From positions 62,001-126,000 of the forward strand of contig CALSFV010000001.1 of NCBI GenBank assembly GCA_943737045.1: a stretch of DNA of 64,000 nucleotides, given 5' to 3'. Positions 54,488 to 64,000 of the stretch are shown here, piece by piece. Every line of letters begins with the position of its first letter. Positions within the stretch are counted from its first letter, which is position 1. This DNA is from Parapristionchus giblindavisi (taxonomy: Eukaryota; Nematoda; Chromadorea; Rhabditida; Diplogasteridae). The position numbers and the translations under genes are program-made. The notes under the pieces are model-generated. The model saw only the letters and a list, made by a program, of their open reading frames with translations. It had not been told where the DNA came from and ran no database searches.

Positions 54488-55408
54488 TTAAATCATTGTT
54501 GGTCCAGATCTTTTATTTTTCTCTTCGTCTCTTCTTCCCTTTTCTCTATTTCCCCTCCCATCACATTCGAACTCTACATGGCCTCCCCTCTTCATAAGCT
54601 ATCAAACTATTGAATAGGCTGACTCAGCGGTTTTGTGTGGCCATCTGTCTACTCTATGTACTCAAAGACTTGTGATAGGCAGACAGATGCTGATCACTGT
54701 TTCTTTTTCTCATACAAGTTGGTTGGATTGTTGACATCTGGAAATGTTAATGCTGCTTTTGGTCAAATTTCAATGATTGGATTTTTCAGAACAGTACAGA
54801 TCAGAATTTACATGTCGCCTATTCATATACATGACAATTTACGATAAAGAAAAAAGTTAAGATACTGTCTGTTATTTTTGAATGTGTATTCCATATTCTC
54901 GTGTGATCTGCCAAGTACATTGGAAAGGAAATGCACCTACGCTAAAGCGGATTATAGCTCTCATTTGAATATCACGTTTTCGACTGCTGATGAGAGTTAT
55001 TTTTGTTGTGTTTTTAGACGTGTTTTTAATCGTTTCATAATATTTTCTCAGTCCTATTATCTCTTTCATCGGGTCAAGCTTTCTATGCAATTATTGCTTC
55101 ATTTGGAATAGCCACAAATATTTTAATTATAATCGCTACGTCTAGGAATTCGTAAGTTTTTAAAGGCACACCACGAACCAATATGAAACGCTAACTCGCA
55201 GACAAAAGAAGCGAGCGAGAATTACCAAAGCGGAAAGTTCCAAATTACCGGGGCTTTAAAGCAAATTTCCGGGAGTCTTGTTTTCAAGACTCCCTCCCTG
55301 TTGACGTCATGAATTCTGGAATTTATTTATTTTCTCATAATTCATTCCACATTTTTTAGTCGGCTCCGAAGTTCTTGTAATTATCTCTTAGCGTTGAGTG
55401 CTTTCTGT

Positions 55409-57879
55409 CAGGGCTGTGCGAAAAAAAAAATTCGAAAAACGAAATTTTTCGGAAATAAAAGTCGAAAAATTCGAACAATTTCGAAAAAAACGAAAAATAT
55501 TGTACAAAAATTTCTAAATGCTTTTTCTTTTAATTTCTCGCGACTTGGATGGATTACACCAGTCCCGGTACTATATCAAGCGAAAGAGTACTATCTAAAG
55601 TGTCTATTTGAGAGAGTTTGGATTACTCTATGATAGTTGAGTTAGACAACCTATCCCTAAGAGAATTTTCCAGACAAAATATGACAATTACAGCGTCAAA
55701 AATGATTAAATTATTAAATCACGCTATCTGAGAAAATCCACATAGGTGCGGTATCGATGAAAAATGAATTTTTCTGTTTTATGTATGATAATTACAGGCT
55801 CCATGAGTGAAGTACACTGGTACTTGGAAATTGCTTCCAATTGAAAATTCGCTTCAGGGGGTGACCACACAACGATTTGGCGCCTTTTCCTAAAAAGTTT
55901 ATTTGGAATCCAATCGATGCGGGAGTGGGCTCAATCGAATCCTTAGCTAATTCTAAGAAACTATTGTCTAGGTGAGTTTTTTGATCAACGGACAACGAAG
56001 GCTGGAATCGGGAATTTTCGAAAAAAAAATCACATTTAATTAATTTTCACTATTTCACTATAACAAGCCTACAACTTTTTATTTGCTCAATCGCTTCTAA
56101 AAATCATAACACATCTACAGTTTGAAAACCATAATTTTTAAAAAATATGAATAATGCGAACAAATCGTTTTTATAACGAAAATCGTAATTATGGTGTGCA
56201 CCTACAGTAATCCCTAATCGCTCAATTTGGAAATTTGATAGTTTTAAACATATTTCACCGCTGTTCTTGACATGACTGAGGTATACGACTACTTCGGAGC
56301 GCACCTGCACGGTAAAGTGCTGGCCAATATTCTATGATATTTTGGTTTTTCAGCAATAACTTTCTTCGCAGTCAACCGTTTCTCTTTATTTTTTAGTATG
56401 TTTGCATAGATGGTAAAATGGAATAATGATCCAATTTTATCGATATTGGATCACAAACAACGAAATAGTGATCAATTTACGAAAAATTTCAATTTTCATC
56501 AACATCAGCACCTGGGCACGGGTGCACTCCGAAGACGAGGAGTAGTCGTATACCTTAGTCACGTCAAGAACAGCGGTAAAATATGTTTAAAACAATCAAA
56601 TTTCCAAATTGACCGATTAGGGATTACTGTAGGTGCACACCATAATTACGATTTTCGTTATAAAAACGATTTGTTCGCATTATTCATATTTTTTAAAAAT
56701 TATGATTTTCAAACTGAAGATGTGGTATGATATTTAGAAGCGATTGAGCAAATTAAAAGTTGTAGGCTTGTTATACAGTACAGCCCGATCTCCTTTTGTA
56801 CACGAGTAACACTGCGGCGCGCAGAGGCGCTCATTTGCGCTCATCATTTATTTCTGCGGGTACTGAATACTTTTCGATTCTCAAAGTCTTAATCACGAGT
56901 TTCTGTTATGAAAAGTTATTTTAATGACTAAAGCAACTGAAACAAAATTTGTATTAATGAGAAAAAGCAATTAAAAGACAAATCACACTGGTCCGAAAAC
57001 GATGGGTAATTATTTACTGGAAAGGTATACTGTAATATCACGAATCGATCGCACGATCGCCGTAAGACATTTTTCGAAATTTACAGTACCCATCATTTTC
57101 GGACTAGTGTGTTTTGCCTTTTAATTGTTTTTTCTCATTAATAGAAATTTTGTTTCAGTTTTTTTAGTCTTTAAAACAACTTTTCATAACGGAAACTCAT
57201 GATTAAGACTTTGAGAATCGAAAAGTATTCAGTACCCGCAGAAATAAATGATGAGCGCAAATGAGCGCCTCTGCGCGCCGCAGTGTTACTCGTGTACAAA
57301 AGGAGATCGGGCTGTACTGTAGTGAAATAGTGAAAATTAATTAAATGTGATTTTTTTTTCCGAAAATTCCCGATTCCAGCCTTCGTTGTCCGTTGATCAA
57401 AAAACTCACCTAGACAATAGTTTCTTAGAATTAGCTAAGGATTCGATTGAGCCCACTCCCGCATCGATTGGATTCCAAATAAACTTTTTAGGAAAAGGCG
57501 CCAAATTGTTGTGTGGTCACCCCCTAAAGCGAATTTTCAATTGGAAGCAATTTCCAAGTACCAGTGTACTTCACTCATGGAGCTAGTAATTATCATACAT
57601 AAAACAGAAAAATTCATTTTTCATCGATACCAAAAAATATTCCAGTTATTGAATTCTCTCAGATAGTGCTTTTTAAAAACGTTGCGTGGAATACAACTAA
57701 AGAACTTTAAAATAGCACCGAATCGATGAAATAATCAATTTTGAGTGTTATTTTCTGTTCACATTTTTTTCGATTTTTCGAGAAAAAAGTCGAAAAATTT
57801 TTCGTCGAAAAAATTGTTTGAAAAAAGTCGAAAAATCGATAAATTCGAAAAATCGAAAAACGAAAAATGCACAGCCCTG
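55409..57879. mobile_element. 2.47-kb hAT-like element in srsx pseudogene exon 2
   Basis: Termini CAGGGCTGTGCGAAAAAAAA and ...GAAAAATGCACAGCCCTG, flanked by CTTTCTGT at 55,401-55,408 and 57,880-57,887. The intact srsx gene has a single GCTTTCTGTGA at this point. The interior is itself a palindrome with mirrored frames (SVDQKTHLDNSFLELAKDSI at 55,995 and 57,395; FQI(E/D)RLGITVGAHHNYDF at 56,104 and 56,410). These frames look degenerate and no hAT transposase domain was recognised. Confidence 0.9.
56774..57321. mobile_element. 548-bp Tc1/mariner-like MITE nested in the hAT element
   Basis: TACAGTACAGCCCGATCTCC at the left and its inverse ending GGGCTGTACTGTA at the right: CAGTACAGCCC termini with TA duplications. 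The other arm of the hAT palindrome reads, inverted, AGGCTTGTTATAGTGAAATAG (about 56,050-56,070), which is the empty site with one TA. Internally palindromic, non-coding. Confidence 0.85.
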
Positions 57880-60115
57880 CTTTCTGTGATGCCCTTCATC
57901 TGTGTGGCCATATTCCATTCCTGAAAGACTTCATAACTGGTCAACTTTTCGAAAACTCCCTCGTATGTGTATGGCTTGAGGTATGCAACGGTTTCTTTGA
58001 CATTTTTATATTATTTTAAGTTGTATCGGTGTAATCATGTGATAATAGATAAATCACTTCTTAACAGTAAGAATATTTTCGATAATAATAATCAATGAAC
58101 GTCATCAACATGAAAATTTAATAAAATGAGATTAAGATTGCAGAGAAAAAAGATAATTGTTTTGCGTGGGTGCATATTGAAAGAAAACAATTAAAGTGAA
58201 TATGAGATTCTCCACTCTGGTATTTCTCTCTCGATTTCTTTGTCTATGAGAGAACTCTGCGAAAGCGGAGAGTAAAATTAGTTTGGGGTTATGCCTTCCC
58301 CGTGCATTTCAGATACTGATTTAAAAAAAAAAACAAAAGTGACATTATCTTTGGCAGAACAGATTATATAAAGAAACAAGCTCCAACAATGGAGAATGAA
58401 TAATTATTCTGTACAAAGTAATGATAACATTATTTATATTATTATTTATCATATATCATATTATATATACTATATTATATTATATTATATTATTATATTA
58501 TTTATTATTTATATTATCATTTAGTTGCTTCCTATGATAGGACAGAACGGAGGAACATTCTTGGTTCTTTCAATTGGAATTGATCGATTATACGCGTGTT
58601 TCTTTCCTTTTTCGTATGTGTAGATAGTCAGTCCCCTCAGGACCTCATTAATATCTTTGTTGCAGGTACGGTAGGAAGAACAACTGCCTCTATCTGTGTC
58701 TGCATTGCCTAATTGTTGCCGTCTACGTTTGTTATCATTTGCACCTGATCTTTGCCAATATAATAGAAAAGTGAGTCTTGAGGAAGGGGTTTAAAGTCAC
58801 ACCCCGAGCTAATTAAAAACTCTCCGCTATGGGTACAATCTCTCGCTTTCTCTGTCTGCAAGAGAGTATTGTCAATGCGGATAGTACAATTAGCTTGGGG
58901 CGTGCCTTTAATAATTAATCAATATCATAATCAGAGATCTACTGTGCATGATACCTGCCAGTTATATGGGAGAAGCAAAACAAGATTGGTGGATTGTCTC
59001 ATTGACTGTTTGTCTCACATCGGCTATTGTATATATCATAGTTGCACTGAAATAGAGAGGACAAAGTAAGAGACCTTTCACTCACAGCGAATTGTCTCCG
59101 ATTCAAGTTTCTTAAATATCAGACAGTTATGTACTCAGTCACAATTGAGAAACACGGTATTGATAAAAGCGAGGGAGAAATTGTCTCATATTTGAGAAAC
59201 TTGAAGTGGCGTATCGACCCTTGTGAGACAATTGTGAGTGTTTGATCGATTCATATTGATTGTATTTGATTATAGTGGAGCAAAAGAAAGAACGCCGTAT
59301 GTTCCGAACTCTCTCCATCATTTTTCTAACGGTTGTTCTTGGTTATGTTGGAACCTTTTCGCTCGCTCAAATTTTATTCGCCACGATCCAAGTACAATCA
59401 TTTCTTATTAGTAAGATAAATCATATCTTTTAAATGAATACGCCATGCTAACTTGAACCTCCGCTCTGGCAACGCTATCTCGTAGACAAAGAGAGCGAGA
59501 GAGCATTGCCGGAGCGAGGAGTTTCGAATTAGCTTGGCGTATGGCTTTAAGAATCCTGACTTCTCTATGCTCATACAAATGGATCTATGGATCGGAGTTC
59601 CCGTGAACATTTCACTTGTTTCTAACTATGTTGTTTACTACATGACAAGGTGGTTCGTTTAAAACGCGTTCTCCGTAAGAGCGGAGGAGGCATGGCACAA
59701 TGTTTCAAAATCATCCTAGGCGATTCATATTTGATGGTTGGAGTCCCTAGGGGCCGTATAAACTTCAGTAAAAAAATTGACCAAAATTATCGATTTTTGA
59801 TCTAACAAAAGTCGAAAAATCAAAGTGTGATTTCCATGGTATGTTACATACCATTCGATAGAGGATCCAAAGTTATATAAGAATGCCAAGTTTCATAATA
59901 TTTCATAGCTCCATGTTCGAGAAATACCCGATTTTCCGAATTTTGACAAGATTTTTTTGTTTTGATCTCATGGCTTACTATGTTACCATTATTTCCAGGG
60001 ACTGAATTTTTCGGTATGTTAAGTACAAATGAATGGGCTATCCGAATATCACACTTATTTGGACCAAAAACAAGCCAGGCATAGTGATATCGCCAGTCAT
60101 AGTGGTCAGTTTTAA

Positions 60116-60150
60116 CGCCCAAACACCGACGCAGGTTAGAATCCGGTCAC
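60116..60150 (+). other. tRNA-like T-arm, decayed (left arm of 3.1-kb foldback)
   Basis: CGACGCAGGTTAGAATCCGG carries a B-box with one mutation (GGTTAGAATCC). The mirror at 62,225-62,290 keeps GGTTCGAATCC on the minus strand. Confidence 0.45.
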
Positions 60151-62223
60151 AGACATGAATTTTTGCAAATTTTTATTCGGCTCAAATTTGACTTTAAATT
60201 ATACTTTCATGTGTTTTACCTTGTTTTCATTAATTTATTGTATGAAATAACCATCAACATTATCAGAAATACTAAAAAATCCAAGAAGTCATGGGACGAG
60301 CAAAAATAACGGTTTTTCGACAGTGTCGCTTCTTTAAAATGCAGTATTTTCTTTCTTGTGATAAAATAAGATCAATCTACGCTTGAACTCTTCAAATCTC
60401 GGTAATCGTAAAATGTTTGAAAAATTGTTGACAAAGATCAAAGTTCAAAGATCAGAGACCTAAGTTCAGCAATAGAGTGAATACTTTTGTGAACATTTTC
60501 AGCATATATCGGAGCTTTAAAATAATAATAATAATAATATCTTTATGTGCGTTTCAGGTAAGAATGATAATGAGATACATAGAGAAATGCATTAGGGACA
60601 CATAAATACAATACCACAACGAGGTAGTAAGGTTGAATAAATACATAATGACGATAAAACTTTAGTTATAAAGCATAGGTAGAAATACAATTACGAAAGA
60701 TTTTGACAGTAGGACAAATTATGGTAGAAAAAATGAAAGATTTCATCAATACAAACGTTGGGACGAAACCACTGCAAAAGAAAAAAGCCTAACAAGGAAC
60801 CTCTTTTACATTAATCTGGCGATGAGAGATGTGTTATAGCTCATTTGAAAGCCCTTCTTCTGTAGATATCTACTTAAAAAATGCAACCGAGGTCTGTGCA
60901 CGGACATAAAATTGGAGGAGTGTCTAAAACGCAATGATGCGCGCAATGATGCACTAGCACTACGCGTTATCTCTGCGAACCAGTGGTATCACAAAGGTAA
61001 AGATGAGTAATTGGGGTGTGTCTGACGAACTTCGGTGAGGTAAGACGCACGGAAGATGTCAAACATTAATTGGAAACTACTGCAAAAGTTTTTTTCAAGA
61101 ATGGAGAAGGTTCTCTACAGCCGGTTCATTTACATCAGCGTCGAATCTAGCAACTTACAATTGTAAATTCACTCGGAAACGGAGAAGGAGGATCACTAGC
61201 TGGCTGTACAACCACTAGCGCGCAGAGATAAGGCGTAGAACTAGTGCATCATTGCGCGCATCATTGCGTTTTAGACACTCCTCCAATTTTTCAGCATGTG
61301 CACAGACCTCCGTTGCATTTTTTAAGTAGATAGTCTTAATCTACAGAAGAACTGCTTTCAAATGAGCTATAACACAGCTCTCATCGCCAGATTAATCTAA
61401 AAGAGGTTCCTTGTAAGTCTAAGCCTAGACGCTGAAATCCAGTAGACCTCAGAAGAAAGTTTGCTGCTGTCTGAAAAGAATCGTAACCAAATCAAACTCA
61501 GCGAAATCATTATTTGATAATCTGCCTGCGGAAGAACCATAATTTTAGAATACTTTCCCTCTGAACGTTAGGGTCTCAAAATCCGTCCTTCCAACAAAAT
61601 TTTTTAAATGTCCTGAGGGAGCTATGACTACCATACTTTATATAAACATTACTCGCTTCTAGCATCATTTTGGCACTTAGAATTAAGCGCATCTACAAGA
61701 AGAGTATTAAATTTTATGGCATAAAAATTGCAGCACCGCTAGCGCTTGAAATCGGAGTCAGATTTTTTCACCTTCGGCAACCCTAGTGAAGGCCTCCACT
61801 CTCACAATGTTTCAGAAAAGCAACATGTTTCACTAAGGAACTATGCATCTTAATTTAAGAGGCCCTTGAGTTGGCATGGCTGTCTCCCGCCACGATAAGC
61901 ATGTCGAATATTGTTTATATTATAAGGTAATTGGCGTAAGGGACAATGAAAAAATGAGAGAGCCAAGTATGCAAATCGGATGCGAACTCTCTGTCACAAG
62001 AAAGAAAATACTGCATTTTAAAAAAAAGTGACACTGTCTAAAAACCGTTATTTTCGCCCGTCCCATGACTTTTTGGCGATATTAAATAAGTTATACGATT
62101 TTTTAGTATTTATGATAATATTGATGGTTATTTCATAGAATAAATTAATGAAAACAAGGTAAAACACATGAAAGTATAATTTAAAGTCAAATTTGAGCCG
62201 AATAAAAATTTGCAAAAATTCAT

Positions 62224-62295
62224 GTCTGTGACCGGATTCGAACCTGCGTCGGCGTTTGGGCGTTAAAACTGACCACTATGACTGGCGGTATCACT
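62224..62295 (-). other. tRNA-like sequence (right arm of 3.1-kb foldback)
   Basis: The minus strand reads GTGATACCGCCAGTCATAGT, an A-box-like TAGTGGTCAG, then GACGCAGGTTCGAATCCGG and GTCAC. GTGA/TCAC could close a short acceptor helix, but a full seven-base stem is not formed, so a tRNA pseudogene or SINE head is likelier than a working tRNA. Confidence 0.5.
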
Positions 62296-62749
62296 ATGCC
62301 TGGCTTGTTTTTGGTCCAAATAAGTGTGATATTCGGATAGCCCATTCATTTTTACATAACATATCGAAAAATTCAGTCCCTGGAAATAATGGTAACATAG
62401 TAAGCCATGAGATCAAAACAAAAAAATCTTGTCAAAATTCGAAAAATCGGGAATTTCTCGAATATGGAGCTATGAAATCTTATGAAACTTATCATTCTTA
62501 TATATCTTCGGATCCTCTATCGAATGGTATGTAACATGCCATGGAAATCACACATTGATTTTTCGACTTTTGGTAGATCAAAAATCGATAATTTTGGTCA
62601 ATTTTTTGACTGAAGTGTATATGGCCACTGGTGACTCCAACGATTAAATATGAGTCGCTTCGGATGATTTTGAAGCATTGTGCCATGCCCCCGATGCCGC
62701 CCCTTCGCTGTAAGGGAGAATGCGTTTTAATAGATCATAGAACAGAGCA

Positions 62750-63515
62750 GTCTCATATCTGAAAGGGAATGATTCCCTAGCAAAGCATCTTTAGGGAGTT
62801 CTTCCTTCATAGATAAGGAAATTCGACCATATACGTTGTTTAGATATAAGGGAATGATTCCTTACCTATGAGGAAAGAATTTCGCAAAGACACGTTGCTA
62901 GAGATTTTTCTTTGTGCATGCCCTTTGTTCTTCCTAACAACAATACGTTTCAGTTCTGAATACAGACGTGCCTTTCGTTCACAATTATCATGTATCTACG
63001 GAAATGCCAATCGTAAAAGAACCATGTCCGTAACCAAAGTGAATTCGTCTACATTCTAATAAAGTAATAATAATAATAATGCAAAATGTGATAGTATCGT
63101 ATACTATGTCCTCCACAACCTCCGATTTCAACGGCATCAAAGGTTTCCGATTTATCGCTATCTTCGAATCTTTTCGAGAACAACGTTACGTGAGAAAAAG
63201 AGATTATTGCGATGGATTTGCATAGGATCCTTCGGTTGGAATGAATTCTACCTAGACACTTCCCTTTCTTCGATGATGTAAATTGGAAATTAGCTGATAA
63301 AAGCAACGAAAGAAAGGACAAAGAAGAGATTTCTTACAATTAGATAAATCATAAGAATAATATAAAAATTTTAGCAAAAGAGTTATTATATCCGATATTC
63401 ATCCTCATTATATTGACATGAAACCGAAAACTTGTCATTTTCTTTATCATTCGTTAAAAAAGTGATATTGCGAGTAAATCATTCCATACAAAATGTGATG
63501 AAGCATTGTAAACTA
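62750..63515. repeat. Outer part of the right arm of the inverted duplication
   Basis: Matches the inverse of about 47,290-47,840, including TCTCATATCTGAAAGGGAAT, CAGACGTGCCTTTCGTTCAC and AATCGTAAAAGAACCATGTC, followed by an ATT-rich track. At about 63,100-63,150 the word CCTCCACAACCTCCGATTTC is the mirror of the second 3' remnant at 47,441-47,490. No gene. Confidence 0.65.
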
Positions 63516-63516
63516 A

Positions 63517-63959
63517 TCAATTTGTGTGTCCTCCAGGATATCCAAAATGATCGACTCCAAAGCTTTCTGAGTTACCGAAACCTTTGAATCCTGTCGGTCC
63601 TCCTCTTCCACCGAATCGTCCAAATCCACTCTTTCCTCCACGCCCTCCGGGTCCCTTAAGAGCTTGATTGGGAACAGCGACACCAACGAAGTTTGTTAGA
63701 TCAGCAAAAAATCCATCAACAGAATTTCTGAACGATGAGTCGACTTCTCTTGCCTTCATCTGAAATCAACCACGATTCAAAATCGGACGTTCCGTTTTTT
63801 TACGTGGTTTATCCCTGTTTAAGAATTGATTAGCTCTTCCATAAAAACGTACAGATCAACAAAAATGTATTATATTTATGAAAACACACTTACTGGAATT
63901 TCAGAGTAAGCAAGAGCAAGTGTTGCTAAAGTCAGACATACGAAAACGATTCTGCACAT
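63517..63959 (-). CDS. Shortened SXP/RAL-2-family protein F (signal peptide plus glycine-rich tail)
   Basis: Two exons, 63,894-63,959 (22 codons, phase 0) and 63,517-63,759, give 102 residues. Exon 1 encodes the signal peptide MCRIVFVCLTLATLALAYS plus EIP and ends with a good GTAAGT donor. Exon 2 (after GATTTCAG) starts MKAREVDSSFRNSVDGFFAD, the C-terminal part of the family core. It continues into KGPGGRGGKSGFGRFGGRGG and ends FGYPGGHTN. Family exons 2 and 3 and most of exon 4 are missing. The junction resembles that of pseudogene D (signal peptide joined to CTTCTGAA..CC...). The frame is fully open and TTTCAG precedes the ATG, so it may be a functional short derivative. The cleaved product would be about 83 residues of largely glycine-rich, basic sequence. 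Confidence 0.65.
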
Positions 63960-64000
63960 TATCTGAAATATTCAATCATTTATGAATGATTCATTTAAAC

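Larger units (their letters stand above)
55085..59661 (+). pseudogene. Srsx-type chemoreceptor pseudogene (mirror copy)
   Basis: Counterpart of the intact srsx gene. Exons: about 55,083-55,151 (no in-frame ATG found upstream), 55,360-55,408 plus 57,888-57,980, 58,525-58,619, 58,666-58,770, 58,935-59,065, 59,276-59,391 and 59,552-59,661. Lesions: the N-terminal start is missing; exon 2 is split by a 2.47-kb hAT-like element at 55,409-57,879; exon 5 has a TAG (CTGAAATAGAGAGG where the intact copy has CTGAAATTGAGAGG); the last exon ends at the 59,661 foldback. Splice sites of the other exons are kept and the sequence is close to the intact copy, so inactivation is recent. Confidence 0.85.
59661..62728. 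mobile_element. 3.1-kb foldback in the right arm of the inverted duplication
   Basis: Termini AAAACGCGTTCTCCGTAAG and CTGTAAGGGAGAATGCGTTTT with GGCATGGCACAATG just inside both ends. Mirrored frames at 59,844-60,122 and 62,256-62,534 (MGVKTDHYDWRYHYAWLVFG) are near identical. The intact left arm reads, inverted, GGTGGTTCGTTTCATAGATC. Here GGTGGTTCGTTT is on one side and AATAGATCATAG on the other, so the insertion point is clear apart from two or three bases. A tRNA-like sequence occurs in each arm. The loop contains other nested repeats and the tail of a MITE 1 copy (61,853-61,998). Confidence 0.8.

Noticed and set aside
59844..60122. Mirrored 92-codon frames (MGVKTDHYDWRYHY) as a gene, with 62,256-62,534
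   Set aside because: The frame runs through the tRNA-like module and foldback arm. No domain is recognised and similarity between arms is explained by the palindrome.

Overview
The window is AT-rich genomic DNA of a free-living-type nematode, most likely from the Rhabditina (Caenorhabditis or a relative; I cannot fix the genus). The evidence is short spliced exons with TTTCAG acceptors, a small family of SXP/RAL-2 (DUF148)-like secreted proteins with glycine-rich tails, a chemosensory GPCR of the Srsx type, a fragment of a Str-type GPCR, a cysteine-rich secreted C6/DUF281-like protein, and many short inverted-repeat transposons. No bacterial, viral or organellar genes are seen.

Layout. 0-9 kb: a lone Str-like GPCR exon, then two SXP/RAL-2-like genes in tandem (A at 3161 with a one-base frameshift; B at 7214, intact). 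8.85-15.2 kb: a segment bounded by matching inverted termini holding exons of an unrecognised multi-exon minus-strand gene. 15.2-17.6 kb: a palindromic MITE, a tRNA-Asp-like gene and 5' flank homologous to that of the other family genes. 17,628-33,270: a 15.6-kb foldback element, two arms of about 7.8 kb around a 72-base centre, flanked by a TTAT duplication. It interrupts the upstream region of the intact family gene C (33,964-35,193). 36.6-40.3 kb: a three-exon C6-like secreted protein gene, its introns enlarged by transposons. 40.5-46.4 kb: a dense nest of foldback elements and hAT-like MITEs. 46.7-64 kb: an inverted segmental duplication. The left arm holds family pseudogene D and an intact srsx gene (minus strand). 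The right arm holds the matching srsx pseudogene (plus strand) and a short family gene F (minus strand). Intact family gene E lies between the arms.

The duplicated arms and the family promoters act as natural empty sites. With them, several insertions can be resolved to the base: the TTAT foldback, a CTG-flanked MITE, a 2.47-kb hAT-like element inside a GPCR exon, and a Tc1/mariner-like MITE nested in that element.

The most unusual object is the 15.6-kb foldback. Each arm carries, in mirror image, a coherent three-exon open frame resembling the N-terminal half of the splicing factor TFIP11/STIP-1, another spliced ORF of unknown origin, tRNA-derived sequence, nested palindromes, and an outer tandem array of a 9-base dyad. 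Exon boundaries were inferred by eye from splice consensus, reading phase and comparison between paralogues inside the window; no search was run.
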